A stretch of 64,000 nt of DNA, from contig JAPYMA010000019.1 in NCBI GenBank assembly GCA_035041965.1, positions 52,242 to 116,241 of the forward strand, read 5' to 3'. A model generated the notes under the pieces. It worked only from the letters and a program-made list of their open reading frames with translations, ran no database searches and was not told where the DNA came from. The DNA comes from Anisakis pegreffii. Lineage: Eukaryota > Nematoda > Chromadorea > Rhabditida > Anisakidae. Below, piece by piece: positions 30,161 through 43,074 of this stretch. Position 1 is the stretch's first letter. Each line of letters starts with the position of its first letter. The position numbers and the translations under genes are program-made.

Positions 30161-31930
30161 TTAATTGTCTCCAGAAAGTGATTCGCGTAAAGCGATTAAT
30201 AATTCGATGGCTTGTTGTACATCGCCTCCGGTCTCTTCCAATGCACGAATGTTTTGTTGCAGATCCGTAAAACCGAATTCACTCAACTCGGCCATTTCGC
30301 TAGAAAATCGCGACGTGCTGCTTTCAGCAACTAGCGGATTGCTCGCAGAAGTTGACGCGTTACCCGTTGATCCATTAGAATTCATTGTACGAAAAACTTG
30401 CTCCATTGCCTTGAAATGTTTTATTGGCATTACTTATAGATAGTTATTGAATCATTTCGTTGCACACGAACGTTCTCTTTACACTTAGCAACGTCAAAAC
30501 AAAACTGATAAATAGGTATCCAACTTTCGGACATGAAAACAAACAACGCCACTGCAAGTTGCTCCTGTGGATTAACTGAAATGAAGGCAATTCACAAAAA
30601 CAGTTGATTTTTCGCTTGAAAATATATTTATGAATCGACTCAATATTCTTCATATACGGACAGCAAACCTCTTGAAGCATCTGTGAAGTTATGATGGGTG
30701 CAGGCCCAGTTGGTGTACTAGGAGCATCTTGAGCCATTTCAACATCTCTCTCACCAGGACTCTGTGCTGACCGTACTGGGATTATTTCACAGAACAATTG
30801 ATAAATAGCCTCAACTATCACCTAAACATTCATGGAAATGTTATATTCTTCATGACGGTTTTTGTGTGATCAATGAAAATAAGACTGTCATAAGTGCTAA
30901 AGCATTAAGAAAAAGTGATTGTTAAGGATATAGTTAACGAAACCGAAACATTCGGAATGAATCTTACTGGATGTGCTTTAATGAATGTTTCATCCTCTTC
31001 ATCCAACAACCAACCGATCAGAACGTAATCACGAAGTGCAGCACAAGCCTGAATGTCGTCCTTTAATGTAGGAACTCGATCGCTGAGATGTTCAATTAGA
31101 TCATCTCTTGCAAGCTCTCTAACAACCTGAAATAGAAAACAACCAATTGCTCATCTATGGTCAACATTCACAAACAAAGATAATTTTTCCTTCTACAAAT
31201 GAGTTGCAACAGTTAGAGTGCCAAATAAAACAAAACAAAAGAAGAGTACACAAATTTGAATAATCAATCAACTGATCGAATACACGATCAATGTGCGAAT
31301 CAGAATCAGCTCAATAGAATTAGCCCTGCAAAGAAATATTCACTGATAAATGTTATACCTTCAGACGATATGATCGAGAAAGACGCAACTTCGACAGTAC
31401 TTTACGGCAATATTCTAACTTAATCGCATCATGCTCAATAACAACTGCAGCGGCCATCTGTGGACGTCTCATCAAGTAAACCGTACTGCCACTTTTCAAG
31501 CCATTAACGTCGCACAGTTTTTCATCATCCGCAATTATTTTGCCCAGAAAAACGAGACCTGAACGAACAAAACCGTCCGGCCTCATATAAATCTGCTTGC
31601 ATTCTCTCCCGCCCACCCTTATTAGAGGGTTTTATGCTCGTTTGGTGATGGTGACCAACAATTAGATTTTCAATTAATAATATAATCATCACCAGTGTCA
31701 TAAATATTCTAAAATGCCTCGATCATAATGAAACTAATTCGTTGCATCATAAATGCAGACATGGAAAAAATTATTGAATGCAGACTAATGAAGAATGGAA
31801 ACAAACATGAAGAAGGACGATACTCGGGATTTGTAACGAATTCGTCGATAATCTCTGATGCGTTTAATTGAATATCGAATGGACGGCATTTTGACTCAGC
31901 ACCACATTCCACTGATCGAACGTTTATCAT
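30161..31930 (-). CDS. UBL7: UBL7-like protein (N-terminal ubiquitin-like domain, C-terminal UBA domain)
   Basis: Ubiquitin-like/UBA adaptor; in mammals UBL7 is a ubiquitin-binding protein of poorly defined role. Exons on the minus strand: 31807-31930, 31359-31558, 30968-31126, 30669-30821, 30161-30409; 294 residues. The ubiquitin-like fold ends with LVFLGKIIADDEK and LKSGSTVYLMRRP, matching UBL7 (YCGRKLKDDQ, QPGSTVHVLRK as I recall it). The middle has AHPVIVEAIYQLF, equivalent to AHPALVNAIVLVL. The UBA domain (about 250-288) ends with RALEETGGDVQQAIELL. It is shorter than the human protein (380 residues) through a short linker. The ATG at 31930 is the first in frame; a TTCAG about 25 bases upstream could be a trans-spl ice or cis-splice acceptor. 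The last exon's acceptor ends TTTCAAG. UBAC1 was considered, but the domain order fits UBL7 better. Confidence 0.85.
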
Positions 31931-32754
31931 TGTCAATCTTCGTTCGCAATATCTGAACGTATTAATGCAAGAACGTTACACTTAAACCTTTTCAACTATT
32001 CGTTCCTTCCCCTCACAGATTATCTAAAAACTATAAAAGATGAAGCCCGAAAATATCCAATCGCTTCAAAATTTTCATTTCTCATTTCTAATTCATCCAT
32101 TAATTTGCTCAAAATCGTTTGCATTCATTTGCTGTTATCTATGGCTCGATATTCGTATGTCTTCAGTGAATGAAAAATTGCTTGCTTGATAGTGCAACAA
32201 TTCGAATAAGAGAACCTTAACAAAAGGAGCGAATAATCAGTGAAGTTTCTTAACATCTACTTTAATTGTTCTATGAGTATGAATAAGAATGAGAAATTCG
32301 TTTGAATTGTTTCCGGAATGTGGATCTTTTTATGAATAAATGGATTCGAATTCAAATAACAACACATTTATTACATTCTCAATATTCAAACCACTGACTT
32401 CAAGAAAACTATCTACAATACCTAATGGATGTGTATGAAAATAAGTCATGATTCGCTTTCACGGAGCACTCGACATTTCAAATAATTTCCGTTATCAAGG
32501 AAGGAACAATTTAGAGTCGGAAATGAACCGTTCAGAGAGTAAGATACAGATAAAACTCATCAATGAATCAATACTTTTATCATGAATAAACGAACATAAT
32601 GTTTGATTGAATACAATCAACTCACAGAATAAATCTGATGTAAAGAGAGTTATTCAATATTATATTAATGCAACCATCGCGATACTAATGATTTACATCA
32701 AGAATAAATTCAAAAATTTATCACATTTGATCGCACAATAACAAGGATTTCTCA

Positions 32755-34491
32755 TCATTGCACAATGTTGAGAATTTTTTGATTCAACGGATTGTCAGGT
32801 GACTTTTGCCATTCTTTCTTTAGCAATTGCTTCAGCTGGGATAATCGGAAGGTTGGGTGCTCCTCCTTCAAACGTGGCATTAAACGTTCCTCGAATGCCT
32901 GAATCAGAGCTCATTTCATCTTTTGGAATCATGACAACAAAAGCACGATTCTCAAAATCTGATAAACTGCATGATAGATGATATAAGATGATCTGAATGA
33001 CAGATGCGGATGAACGATTTGGACAACTGCTTAACAGTTCTTCGATAAAACTCAAAGGAAAAAAATTAACAACAAAAAATAACGAATTAGTTTTTTTAAT
33101 ACAAAAATATTTGAAGTAATAAAAAGTTGAATATTTGAAGAAGTAAGAAAAAGTTAAATAGAACACAAAAATACCAAATAAGCAGCTTTCATCCGTTTTT
33201 CTGGATGCCTGTCTACAGAATCACCATCCGTAGAAAGTAACTGAATGGCTTCCGTCACTGAACGAGCTGTTTCACCGTCTGTCTAGAATGAGCAGAAGAA
33301 TGCTGGTGAATCGTGTTTATTGTCGATTTTATCGTACTCTTATCGAAGATTTTCAAAGTTAGTTATGAACTCAAAGACAATTAAAATTATTATTGTCAGC
33401 GCCACTTTCTGCTTACTCCATACTGAATTCACATTAAAATATTTAAGATTCACTTGTCGGAAAAAAAGGGCTTACTTCGAGTCGATTCACGTTCTCTTCG
33501 AGTTCTCCATCCTCAGACTCGATTTTCTTCTCCTTCAAAAGTCTTTCTTTCGCTTCTTCTTTTCGTTGCTCTTCTTCAAGACGCTTCACTGCCTCGATAT
33601 GTGCTTGTGTTACCTGAATTCCAACCGCTAACAATTAGCCGATGATCAAACAATGTACGCCTCATCATTCTATGAGTGAAATTGCAACGAATTCATTCGA
33701 CTTCGAACGAACCACGTGCATTATGAATGCCAGTTCTTGCTTCAAACGTATGTCACAAAACCGAATAAATAAATCGCTTTCGTGTGCTACGCATATTCAT
33801 AACACTTCCACTCAGAGATAAGCAATGGCGCTAACTAGCGAAATATCTGGTTCACCAGTAGTGGAACAGATATATTGCTAACTTTCGACAACTGCCGATA
33901 CTGCGCTATTGCCCATCGCTGCTTCTAGTGAAATGAATGTGATTTCTGATGATCCTTAAACGAAAATGCTTGTTGTTAAGGTGGTAAATTAGACTGGAAG
34001 AGATTACTTTCGCAGCCGCGTTGGATGCAACTTTGCCGGCCAGCGAATTCATTTCCTCGTCATGGGCAAGTCGATTCTCTTGCTTACGCTGTAACGCTTC
34101 CTGCCGCTTTCGCTCCATTTCTTCCTGATAATGTGCTCTTCACAAAATTCATACCGCAATTGACAATTTCAAAATGCGACCCGAAGAAACACTTAGTGAA
34201 CTACCACTTTATCATAGAGTTGAGAGAGTATCTCTCGGATGCTTGGCTTCGCTCGAAAACATCCGCCAAATAAACCTAAAACTACACCTAAACCCCACTA
34301 AAGTGCATGTGACCAAGCGGTGAAAAGAAAACCTTGCGTTGTTGTTTCCGCAAAACACTCTTATCGTCGTCACGCCAATACGCATCCTCTTCAGCCTGTT
34401 TCTTCTTCTCAGCTTGCTCCTTCTTCACAGCCTCTTTACGTGAGCGCGCTGCAGCCGCTTTCGAATTCTCACCCGTGAACTTCTTCGGCAT
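32755..34491 (-). CDS. CCDC124: CCDC124, ribosome-associated coiled-coil protein
   Basis: Conserved small basic protein related to yeast Lso2; the family binds ribosomes, including vacant or hibernating 80S particles, and acts in the cytoplasm. Exons on the minus strand: 34333-34491, 34008-34124, 33476-33613, 33175-33282, 32755-32898; 221 residues against 223 in human. The N-terminus is MPKKFTGENSKAAAARSR, followed by a Lys/Glu-rich coiled coil containing DAYWRDDDKSVLRKQQRK. The third exon ends LEENVNRLE, as in the family. The C-terminal domain has DRHPEKRMKAAY and RLSQLKQLLKKEWQKSPDNP, a signature of the family. All introns are in phase 0. The last exon is read in a different frame from the longest open frame there: the acceptor is GATTCAG at 32899. 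The whole gene is complete and undamaged. Confidence 0.96.
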
Positions 34492-36071
34492 TTATATTCC
34501 AATAATCTCTTCTTATCCAATAGCTCTACACTTTTCTACTGAATATCATTCAAGATCAGCTTCATCACACTTAGCAAACCGAATTGCACGAAATGACATG
34601 ATATACCCTAGTACAAACATTACGCTTCCTAATTTTGTCAAAAATCTGAAAATATATTGCGTCGTTACAGTGTGAACAAGATATTATGAATGTCACAAAA
34701 CTAAAATAATGAAAATGAAGAAATACAGCTGCAACGCCGGCACTACCAACTGAAGCCAATATGATGCTCATATAAGGAGAAGAAAATAATTCGACTACGC
34801 TAACGACAACAAATTTTTTATTCAATTCACCGACACAATAATGTTATAGATGTCTATTAAGTTTCGACACTTTGGCAGAATATTTATTCCCAAGAGATGA
34901 AATTTTCGACGACATTTTTATTTAATTGGTATGTTGACAAATGATATGAATGATGATAATCGCATAGACGATACTATCTGTTAATATTCAGACTAAACGA
35001 ACCATGTTGAAAACTCCATTTCTTGAAATATACATTACACCTGCGTGCCTAGACTCCAGGCACATCCCGCAATATCCTTCCTTCTTAGTTAATAAATGAA
35101 AATCACAAAGAAAGTAGTTAAAAAGAAACAAAAGATAATTATGATTATAGATATTAAAAATATTAAGTTGAAATGGCATTAAAGCAAATGAGACATAAAA
35201 TGGCATTCAAAGAATGAATGTTTTATCAGACCAAGACATTGAAAATGAGGTTTTTCGATGTTTGATTGGAGATGAAACATCAAAAAAGTGAATCGTAATG
35301 ATGCTATCGAATAATCATTCCTTCAGAAAACAATTCGATACACTCGAAAAGGAAATCCCTCCCAACGAATACTTCAACAATAATGAAATAATAAAAGATG
35401 ATAGGTCAACCGCTCAAACGTCCAATCTTCAGATCTGTCATGTTTTCGCATTCGACACAAGAAACGATCACGTCTACAATATAGTTACTCATACTAGATT
35501 GTAACACTGACAATTGCCAACTCGTCATTGAATCACCTCATCAGAACCAACCCTATCACTATGGTATTGAATTAATCCAATTACAATTTAACCAAATTAA
35601 GTCTGTGTTATATATGAAAAGTCCAAGAAGGTGAGTTCATGAAAAAATTCTAAAAGTGACTCTGAATATCTAAAAGTTATCCTCCAAAATTAACATCTTT
35701 TCAAAGCTACACACAACAGAAATAAGAGATGAAGATAGAATAAATATGCCTCGAAAACAGAAAAAATGTTTCATAAATTTATACATAAAGCAAAAGTGAA
35801 GACTCTAATGCATTAGAAGATCACATAGTTTAGAAAATGAACAAATGAAGCAAATAAAAATTACAATGAAGCACAATAAAAGAGAAAATTTAGATCGTTG
35901 GATTAAAAACAAAAGCACATTGAAGTATATTCTAACGAATGTTTAAATATAAGAACTGTAATGACAAGAATACTGATAACAATGCTACAAAACAAAATAT
36001 TTATTTATAGTAAAAATAATGAACTCTTGTTGAAGTAAAAATCATTTGAGGTTGCGTTCACAATCAATTCC
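34492..36071. other. Intergenic region between CCDC124 and hnRNP F/H
   Basis: Contains the promoter side of CCDC124 and the 3' UTR of the hnRNP gene, both on the minus strand. A short hydrophobic open frame (minus strand, 34571-34825, first ATG internal) was seen but has no supporting motif. No repeat was noticed. Confidence 0.4.
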
Positions 36072-39000
36072 TTAATCTTCTGGGAACAACTCAATATATC
36101 GACTTCCTAAAAGAATGGTGATTATTCATGGGATGAGATAATGCAAGCGATGCAGATGAAGTATTTAGAAGCAAGAGGTACGCATTATTTGATCCAGTAC
36201 CGTGATAAGATTTCGCTGAATCATACAGCAGATAAATTTCAGATTCACTTTTAAAATACAAGTAGTAACAAGCTGTCGTATGAAATAGTCTCGCAAAAGT
36301 TTTAAACGCAACATTGATAACTTCTTCATTTTTTAGCAACCCAAATGCACAAATATTACATAAAGCAAATTACCCAAATGCTTTCGATCCCTCCTAAGTG
36401 CGTCTTCTCTTTCAGAAAAGCTGAAAAATTCAACCACCGCCTCACCGCTTGGTCGTCCAGAGCCGTATTCATTCAATATATCAATTGCGCCCGGTCGCAG
36501 TGGATAAAAAAACTTAAAAAGACTTCAAATCGTATTTCAACACAATTTACGTGAATTCATAGTAGCACAATGAAGGCACAAACTATTCACGTATCCAATA
36601 AGACTTTCCATACACAGAAGCGATATGAGGAGACAAAATCTTGAATCATCAGTGGGTTTTTAAGACAAAAAATTGAACTGAGTAGTTTACTGTTTTAAAT
36701 TTCATTTTTTAATTCGCTAACAAAAAGTCACCGCAATTTTTACTCATTCAATCGATAATCACATGGGATTGGATAACGATTTATTGAGATTGAAAATGAA
36801 TGGAAGAGAATTTTCATGTGATAATGAAATGCATGATGTTCATAGACATGAACTAAAGAAATGACTCACATCGACTATGTCGCGCTCAGTAGCACGATAA
36901 GGTAGTCCACGCATTCGTACAAAGAAGCTGTCAGCAGCATAACGCCTCGATCTGGACAAAGGAGCATGTGAACGTTCCTCTTGCCAAACCTTTCGCATCG
37001 GTCCCCCACCAAAACGTGAACCATATGGCTCTGAGAACGCATCGCTACTTCCCCATGAGTCTGCAAGCCTAACTAACCCGTGTTTGCACAATGTCACCAA
37101 CTCCCTCATAGCATGCCCACATCATTTCTAGTTTCATTGACCCTTGGCCCTCCCTTCCTTTCTCTTCCTTCCTTCACCTCTCCGTTGTTCTACCCAACTA
37201 CGAAATATTCTACCAATCATCCAAATCCAACCCATACATGACGATACGATCACCCACCATGACGTCTCGAACGGCCTGACCCATAGCCCCGAGATGCATA
37301 GTTCGATCCACGCTCATAAGGAGACACTCGTGGTTTGCGCCAACTGCTACCATTATCGCGTCTACTTTCTTCTACGTCAAGTGCATGCAACATTTCACCA
37401 TAAGTTGATGGAAATACCTCAATATATCTGAAATTTCATATTCAAATTAAGACACTCCAAACGCACATTGCACTCGCTTATTTCTCTACTAACAACAAAA
37501 AAAAAGAAGATCAAGCTGATTTTTTAAATCCTTCGGAAGCGTACTTTACAATTAGTGTTTACGCTAGATGCTAATGCTATATACTGCAAAAACAATAAAA
37601 CGCCATGAAATGAAAATGTTTCACATTCTTTGAGTGATAAGAAGGATGGCACTGAAGAAGTGACAAGAAATGTTCAGTCGATTAGACTGAAATGACGAAA
37701 TGCTAGGCAGATGACCTATGTTGAATGTTGTTGCGATTGCGTTCCAAAGCGCGACTCGCTGAACCAATTTCATAAAATGCAACAAATGCTTCACCAGTTG
37801 CTTTACCACTTCGATGGTCGTATGGCATTACGATTCCTTGAATCATTTTTTTTTCAAATTTCTTACTTAACTCTTCAAAATACGAAACAATCGTTAACAA
37901 CATCATCGGTGAATTTCATTTAAATTTGACAAATTTTCTAAAAAAGAACCACAACAAACAAAACTTTCAATGAATATCAATCATTTGTTACGAATTTTTC
38001 GATATATTAGAAGTGTTGTGTGGTGAAAGTGTTACTACAGAAATAGAAATGTAGTGCTCCGATTTTCGATTCTAGTATTTTGTCAATAGTCAACATTTTT
38101 TGTAATGTAAAGGCGCAAAACTTTTTGCTGCATTCACAATGAGGCGAAAAGCGAAGTAATAAAATGGAACTGTCATAGTTTATTTTTTTCCATTCTCCTT
38201 CCCATTCTCTTTTTTGCTCGTTCTTTTCCCACTTTTTTCTAAGTTCCAAGAATTAGAAAGGGGAGGGTAGGAGAGAAAGAGGGGAGGCGCGCATCCTTGC
38301 AACCTCTTCTTGTCACGCCCTTGTCAAAAGTTACAAATGTTTCATTAATATGTTGACATTTCAATCACTTTCAACACCTACATGGTAAGTTAATAGCACT
38401 ACATATCACTGAACCATCTTATAAAACATTTCTTGATAAAACAAAGTGAACATAGCGAATACCATTATCAGCAATGGGGATGGGCTGAAAAAATCTGACG
38501 ATTTCATCATTTGTACATCCGTACGGAAGACCTCGTAATCGTACAATTGATGTATCCCGACCAGGTAAAGAAATGCCCGTGCGAAGCCGCCGTTCTGGTC
38601 CGGTTATGTTATATTCAACATCACTTGCCGATGCCGCGAATACCTATCAGTGAAATATTCATCTTGAAAATGTATCCGTTCGGACGAGTAAAGGAAAGGA
38701 TTATATGCAGACGAACTTATTCCAACACACGCATAATGTTTCAGTGAAATTGCAAGTGTTTAGGAGAATGTAAAATATATACATATCAGAAACGCAGACT
38801 AAGCTTTGCGAGTATCACCGTATTCATCGTTAAGTTGACGGAATGATTAATGATCTTTTAATTACCTCCACATAGCGCTTGCCCATGTGCTGCTTATCTT
38901 TAGTGAGTGCATACTCGTAATCTTCTTCATTCTCGAACGTCACAAACGCCTCACCACTTGGTCGACCGTCACGATTCTTTGTCAACATTATTTTAACGAT

Positions 39001-39523
39001 CGATCGAGCTGCGGCTGAATATGAACAGCTTCAATACAACCGCATAGAAACAGAATCCTCTTCGGTGAATGAAAGAAATATAACTGTACGGAATAACCCA
39101 AGGAAAAGAATGCGGAGAAAATCTGTTGTTCAAAGATGTTTGCTCTCGGATATACTATTAAAAATGTAGCATGAACCGTTTCTCGATTCAATATTTTCCA
39201 ATCATTATGTCATATACAGTCAAAAAATTATCAAAAGATTTAAAATATTTCGAATAGACGGTTTAGAAGAGGAGTAGGGAAGGCCAAGAACGAGATGAGT
39301 GGGCCCAGTTTGCAAGGTGACCGGCCACAAGTGGACGCAGAATATGGTAAACGGTGATACTTTTGTGCTATTAAACAAGCATTCACTGACAATGAATATC
39401 GATAAATAAATGACTGAATGAAAATAACTTTAACTTCTTACGTTCAAAAAATGATCTGAGCTCATCCTCGGTACAAGACCACGGTAAGCCACGACATTTA
39501 ATTACAAGATCTCTACGAGCCAT
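36072..39523 (-). CDS. HNRNPH: hnRNP F/H family RNA-binding protein (three quasi-RRMs)
   Basis: Nuclear G-tract RNA-binding splicing regulator. Exons on the minus strand: 39442-39523, 38866-39014, 38463-38643, 37716-37836, 37254-37427, 36870-37068, 36374-36512, 36072-36106; about 359 residues. RRM1: [16 protein letters not shown], then [12 protein letters not shown] and [13 protein letters not shown]2: [20 protein letters not shown], then [10 protein letters not shown] and RYIEVF. RRM3: [20 protein letters not shown], then [11 protein letters not shown] and [11 protein letters not shown] at the C-terminus. The RGLP motif in each domain is typical of quasi-RRMs. A Ser/Gly/Arg linker separates RRM2 and RRM3. 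The exon 5/6 junction has two equally good solutions (37254/37068 or 37258/37060), so the length is 355 or 359. At exon 2 the acceptor could also be 6 bases further in. Introns 3 and 6 end TTCAAG and TTTAAG. Human hnRNP F has 415 residues. Confidence 0.93.
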
Positions 39524-39662
39524 CTTCTTGATTAACAGAACACTGAAGTAGAACGCAATTTGTTCATATGGTTCTGGAACTGCGATTTATCAGAGGGGAG
39601 AATGTTCGTGCGGAGAAAAAATTTCTGCGCAAATTCACGACTCCAAATCAGTTTTATTCTTT

Positions 39663-42307
39663 TCACTTCTGGATTATAGCATGGAGAAACTGTTCAAAAA
39701 TTCCATCTGCATCGAGATCTTCAAACTCAAGCAATTTTTAGAAGTTCGTCCAAACTGGCATAAATGATAACACTGCGAACTCACGTTCGGAATTGATTAA
39801 GATTGATCTTCAGTGAAAGCCCTTTGAACCAGCAGGAAAAAACATGAAGTCTACCTCCAAGGCCTGAAACGTGTAACCACAAACTGCCTGAAGTGCATTT
39901 TAAAACATCGCTGAGCTCGAAATCACGCAATACATATAGTGTTTTAAAAACTCGCTAGTGATACTGTAGCTGGTATTTAAGCACAAGAAAGTACGTTCCA
40001 TGCCGAGAAATGCTTCACATTGAAGACACGAGCTTCGGCAACTGCTGAAACTCGGCCGTATGAGTAGGACTTATACGGGCGCGTTTTCGAGGGCTGTTTG
40101 AAACAGTTCGCAATATGGAATAAATCTTAGCGGTAACGATGCATTTCAGGTTGGTAAAATCACAGCGGCATTTCGTTTCTGTGAACATTTCTTGCTGTGG
40201 TTTAACTAAGTTACATTATCAACTGCTAATGTAAACGAAACGACGTTTTGATTTTATCAACATAAAATACAAAATTACCATCTCAGCTTGAGTCCAAGGT
40301 AATCCTAAATCAAACCTCGAAAAGGGAAAGCCTAAACCTCAACTCCACGAAAACACCGGCCATTCATATCGCGGTCTGCCTCGAATAGGTTTCAACAACT
40401 AGAGCCGTGCAAATTCGGCTCGTACGGCCAACCTTTGCCCCAGTAGTTGCCAATACTTCCTCATATTCTCCTACAAGCATGACTCAGCATCTATAGCACA
40501 TGCACAGAAAGTTAGTGAGGCTTATGCGAAGCAAGTTAATTTGACGGGTCTACGACAAATCCGTCCGCGACCAATCCGTACTACGTCATTTTGAAGCGTA
40601 TAGTCTGTCAGGAAACTTCGTTTGGGTTCGACTTTTGAGCAATGCGTAAGCATGTTCACCGTCGTGTGCTTCAGTTATAAAACGCGTATTACTCGATATA
40701 TTACGATCTCTTATATTCATCATGAGTACGATCGCTCCCGCAAACGGTCGCCTGAACTGCAGGACCTCGGGGCAAACCTGGGGTCATGGGGTCCTGCAGT
40801 TATGTCCTCTGATGAACCGCAGCAGAATGCGGTGCATTAGTAATGCTTCCATTAATTAAGATATGTAAATAGCTGTCACTAATACCGTAGTTCATAATGT
40901 GAGTTATAACTAAGAGCTCAGTTGATTTTCTGCAGTGTGAGTGAATACAACAGATAGGAAAAATTCATTTATCATTCACTCTGTATAAACCCTTTCGTAT
41001 AAAAACAAACAAATCCACAATTAATATTAAATCACAAAACAAATATTTGAAGCAATGATGCAAAACAATAAACACTTCTGAATAAAATGGATCAAATAAT
41101 AAAATGACAATGAAATGCATGAGACCATGGAAATTCAACTTTGGTGGAACAACAACAATAGATTGAGGGGAAAAGCTGAGTGAGACAAGAGCTTCAGCAC
41201 GTTTGAAATGGGCAATTTCACCGGTCAAAAAAATCCACGCTCAACCTGAAAAAAAAAGAACCATTTTCCGTTTCCATTATAAGACACATTGTTAGATCAG
41301 CTGAGGTGGAGAATGACATGACATAAACTGACGTACATCGACAATTCGAAATGAACACTCATCCTAATATTGTTTCATCTAATAACTGCCCATATTCGGC
41401 AATCTTTTCCTTCAGGTTCGAGATATCATAAGGTGGTAATATCAAAACAACTGCCAATAGGAATATCATCAATAATCTTCAACTACTCAATTAAGTTCAC
41501 TGATTACTAACATCACAAACATGTCAAGCGTAAACAATGATAAAACCATGATAAATACTCTCCAAATACATCACACATTCTACACTTCCCGATACAACTT
41601 CACAACGGTAAACATCGAACCCAAGCGAAGTTTCCTGACCAACTATCCACTTCAAAACGACATGGTACGGATTCGTCGCGCACGGATTAGTTGGTCACCC
41701 AATTCGATTGTATATTGAATGCGCTTGTTTTTAAAACTGTGTTCGCTCATTCAAAGCGCACTTTGTAAATGGAATGTTAAAATCCTCATCCGCCAATCTC
41801 ATTCGCCTGAGCACAATGGCGTAAATTTCAAACTACGAAATCAGTCTCTTACTTTTACACTCCTCAAGGTCTGCTTATTGTTATAGAGATAGCACTGCTT
41901 TTTCGATGTCAGTCGGAGAGAAAGAATCAAAAGTATTCGTACAAGTGTGAAACTTACAAGAACTCGATTTTCCCAGATATCAGTGCTGGAGTGAAAATCA
42001 TCTTGCCACATAAACCCACAAGTCATACTAAATGAAGGAGTTTTACTCAATTCATTTCAAATCGAATGCATTATAAAAGACACAAGCATGTTCAACTACA
42101 ATAAGCCATTATTTTGATGATAACAAAATAAACTAAATATTGTGAAAATACAACGAAATGAACTCAATTGTGAAATACCATTTTAATGTATCAAAATAAT
42201 AAGAACAAACAAAACACCGCTATAATACTTCTTAATTCTAAATCAAACCACAGTGATGTGTACTTCATCAAAGTCCGCAGCCCGTCGTTGGCAACGAGAC
42301 CATCTTT
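39663..42307 (-). CDS. Unassigned multi-exon gene, 3' part
   Basis: Four small exons with consensus borders join in phase on the minus strand: 42264-42307, 41958-42027, 39855-39887 and 39663-39725. They give a C-terminus containing KDGLVANDGLRTLM, CGFMWQDDFHSSTDIWENRV, AVCGYTFQALE and FEDLDADGIFEQFLHAII. The last exon ends with TGA followed closely by AATAAA on the minus strand. The final segment has a D-x-D-x-D-G-like acidic run but is too short to call an EF hand. A long-TIR element (40546-41700) lies in the 2.1-kb intron between the second and third exons. The last acceptor ends GAG, which weakens the model, although GAG acceptors also occur in PHM. No family recognised; upstream exons are not found. 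Confidence 0.35.
40546..41700. mobile_element. Long-TIR DNA element, copy A (non-autonomous)
   Basis: About 1.15 kb bounded by inverted ends that begin GGGTCTACGAC and GGGTGACC, with terminal repeats of about 150 bases or more. It is the inverted counterpart of 56347-57478: the internal stretch with GAGTTATAACTAAGAGCTCA and the one with GATATCATAAGGTGGTAAT are both shared in opposite orientation. The flanking octamers AATTTGAC and AATTCGAT agree at 6 of 8 positions, consistent with an old 8-bp target duplication. It has no coding capacity. Terminal GGG, variable long TIRs and an 8-bp duplication suggest Merlin or hAT-type elements; superfamily uncertain. Confidence 0.7.
40755..40801. repeat. 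12-bp perfect inverted repeat inside element copy A
   Basis: AACTGCAGGACC at 40755-40766 is matched by GGTCCTGCAGTT at 40790-40801 around a G-rich loop. The surrounding GC-rich ~130 bases are absent from copy B, so this looks like a later insertion into copy A. Confidence 0.6.
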
Positions 42308-43074
42308 CTGAAGAAATTCTATAACAAATATAAATAAAAAATCTAGCTGATTTTCAACTGTGTTCTTCTGGCGAGGTCACGACAACTGCTGAATTAAGAA
42401 CCGAAACCGATTTTAAATAAACCCTAAATAGGAAGAGAAACTAATTTTCCCTCCTACAAGCTATCTGGTAACTGATTTTGCTTTGTTGATGGCTAACAGA
42501 CTCTTCGACTTGAATCAGACTGTAATATGTATGGTAATGAAATTTCAGGAATAGTACATTTACCCATAGGCGAAACCTTTTCTGTGAGTTGGATCGGATG
42601 AAACCGTTCAGAACTAAAACTAATCATTGAAAGAATTTAATGGAATAGTGAATAGCAACACGGTGAAATGTCAAAAAATTGTTGTGGTATTCTTATTTAA
42701 AATGAGTTTGGAGTGGAAAACAGAGCTATCAAGTCATGTAATCCCATTTCGGTTTTCACATTAAGTCAACATCATGCCAATGTCTCTTCAAGATGAGGAA
42801 AATGGTTATTTCTTCACTACTGAGACTCATATTTTATTGTCAAATTTTGTGAAATTATTTTTGGAAGCTATTGAGCTTGTGGACAAGCCTTTGTGCTCTA
42901 ATTACCACACAAATTCAATTGCTAGTGTGTGCGAACGAAATACCATTCATTTGTTATTTGTCAAATTTGTTACCATCATAATAGCGTGTTTTTGAAAAGA
43001 TCTTCCTTTTCGTGTCAATTCCTTGTCTTCTTAGGCGTTCGGGTAATATTGCACTTTAAGTCGCAGATGAAAGA

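Noticed and set aside
39663..39725. EF-hand in the last exon of the unassigned gene
   Set aside because: Only the first half of a calcium loop is present and the second helix does not fit; acidic residues alone are not enough.
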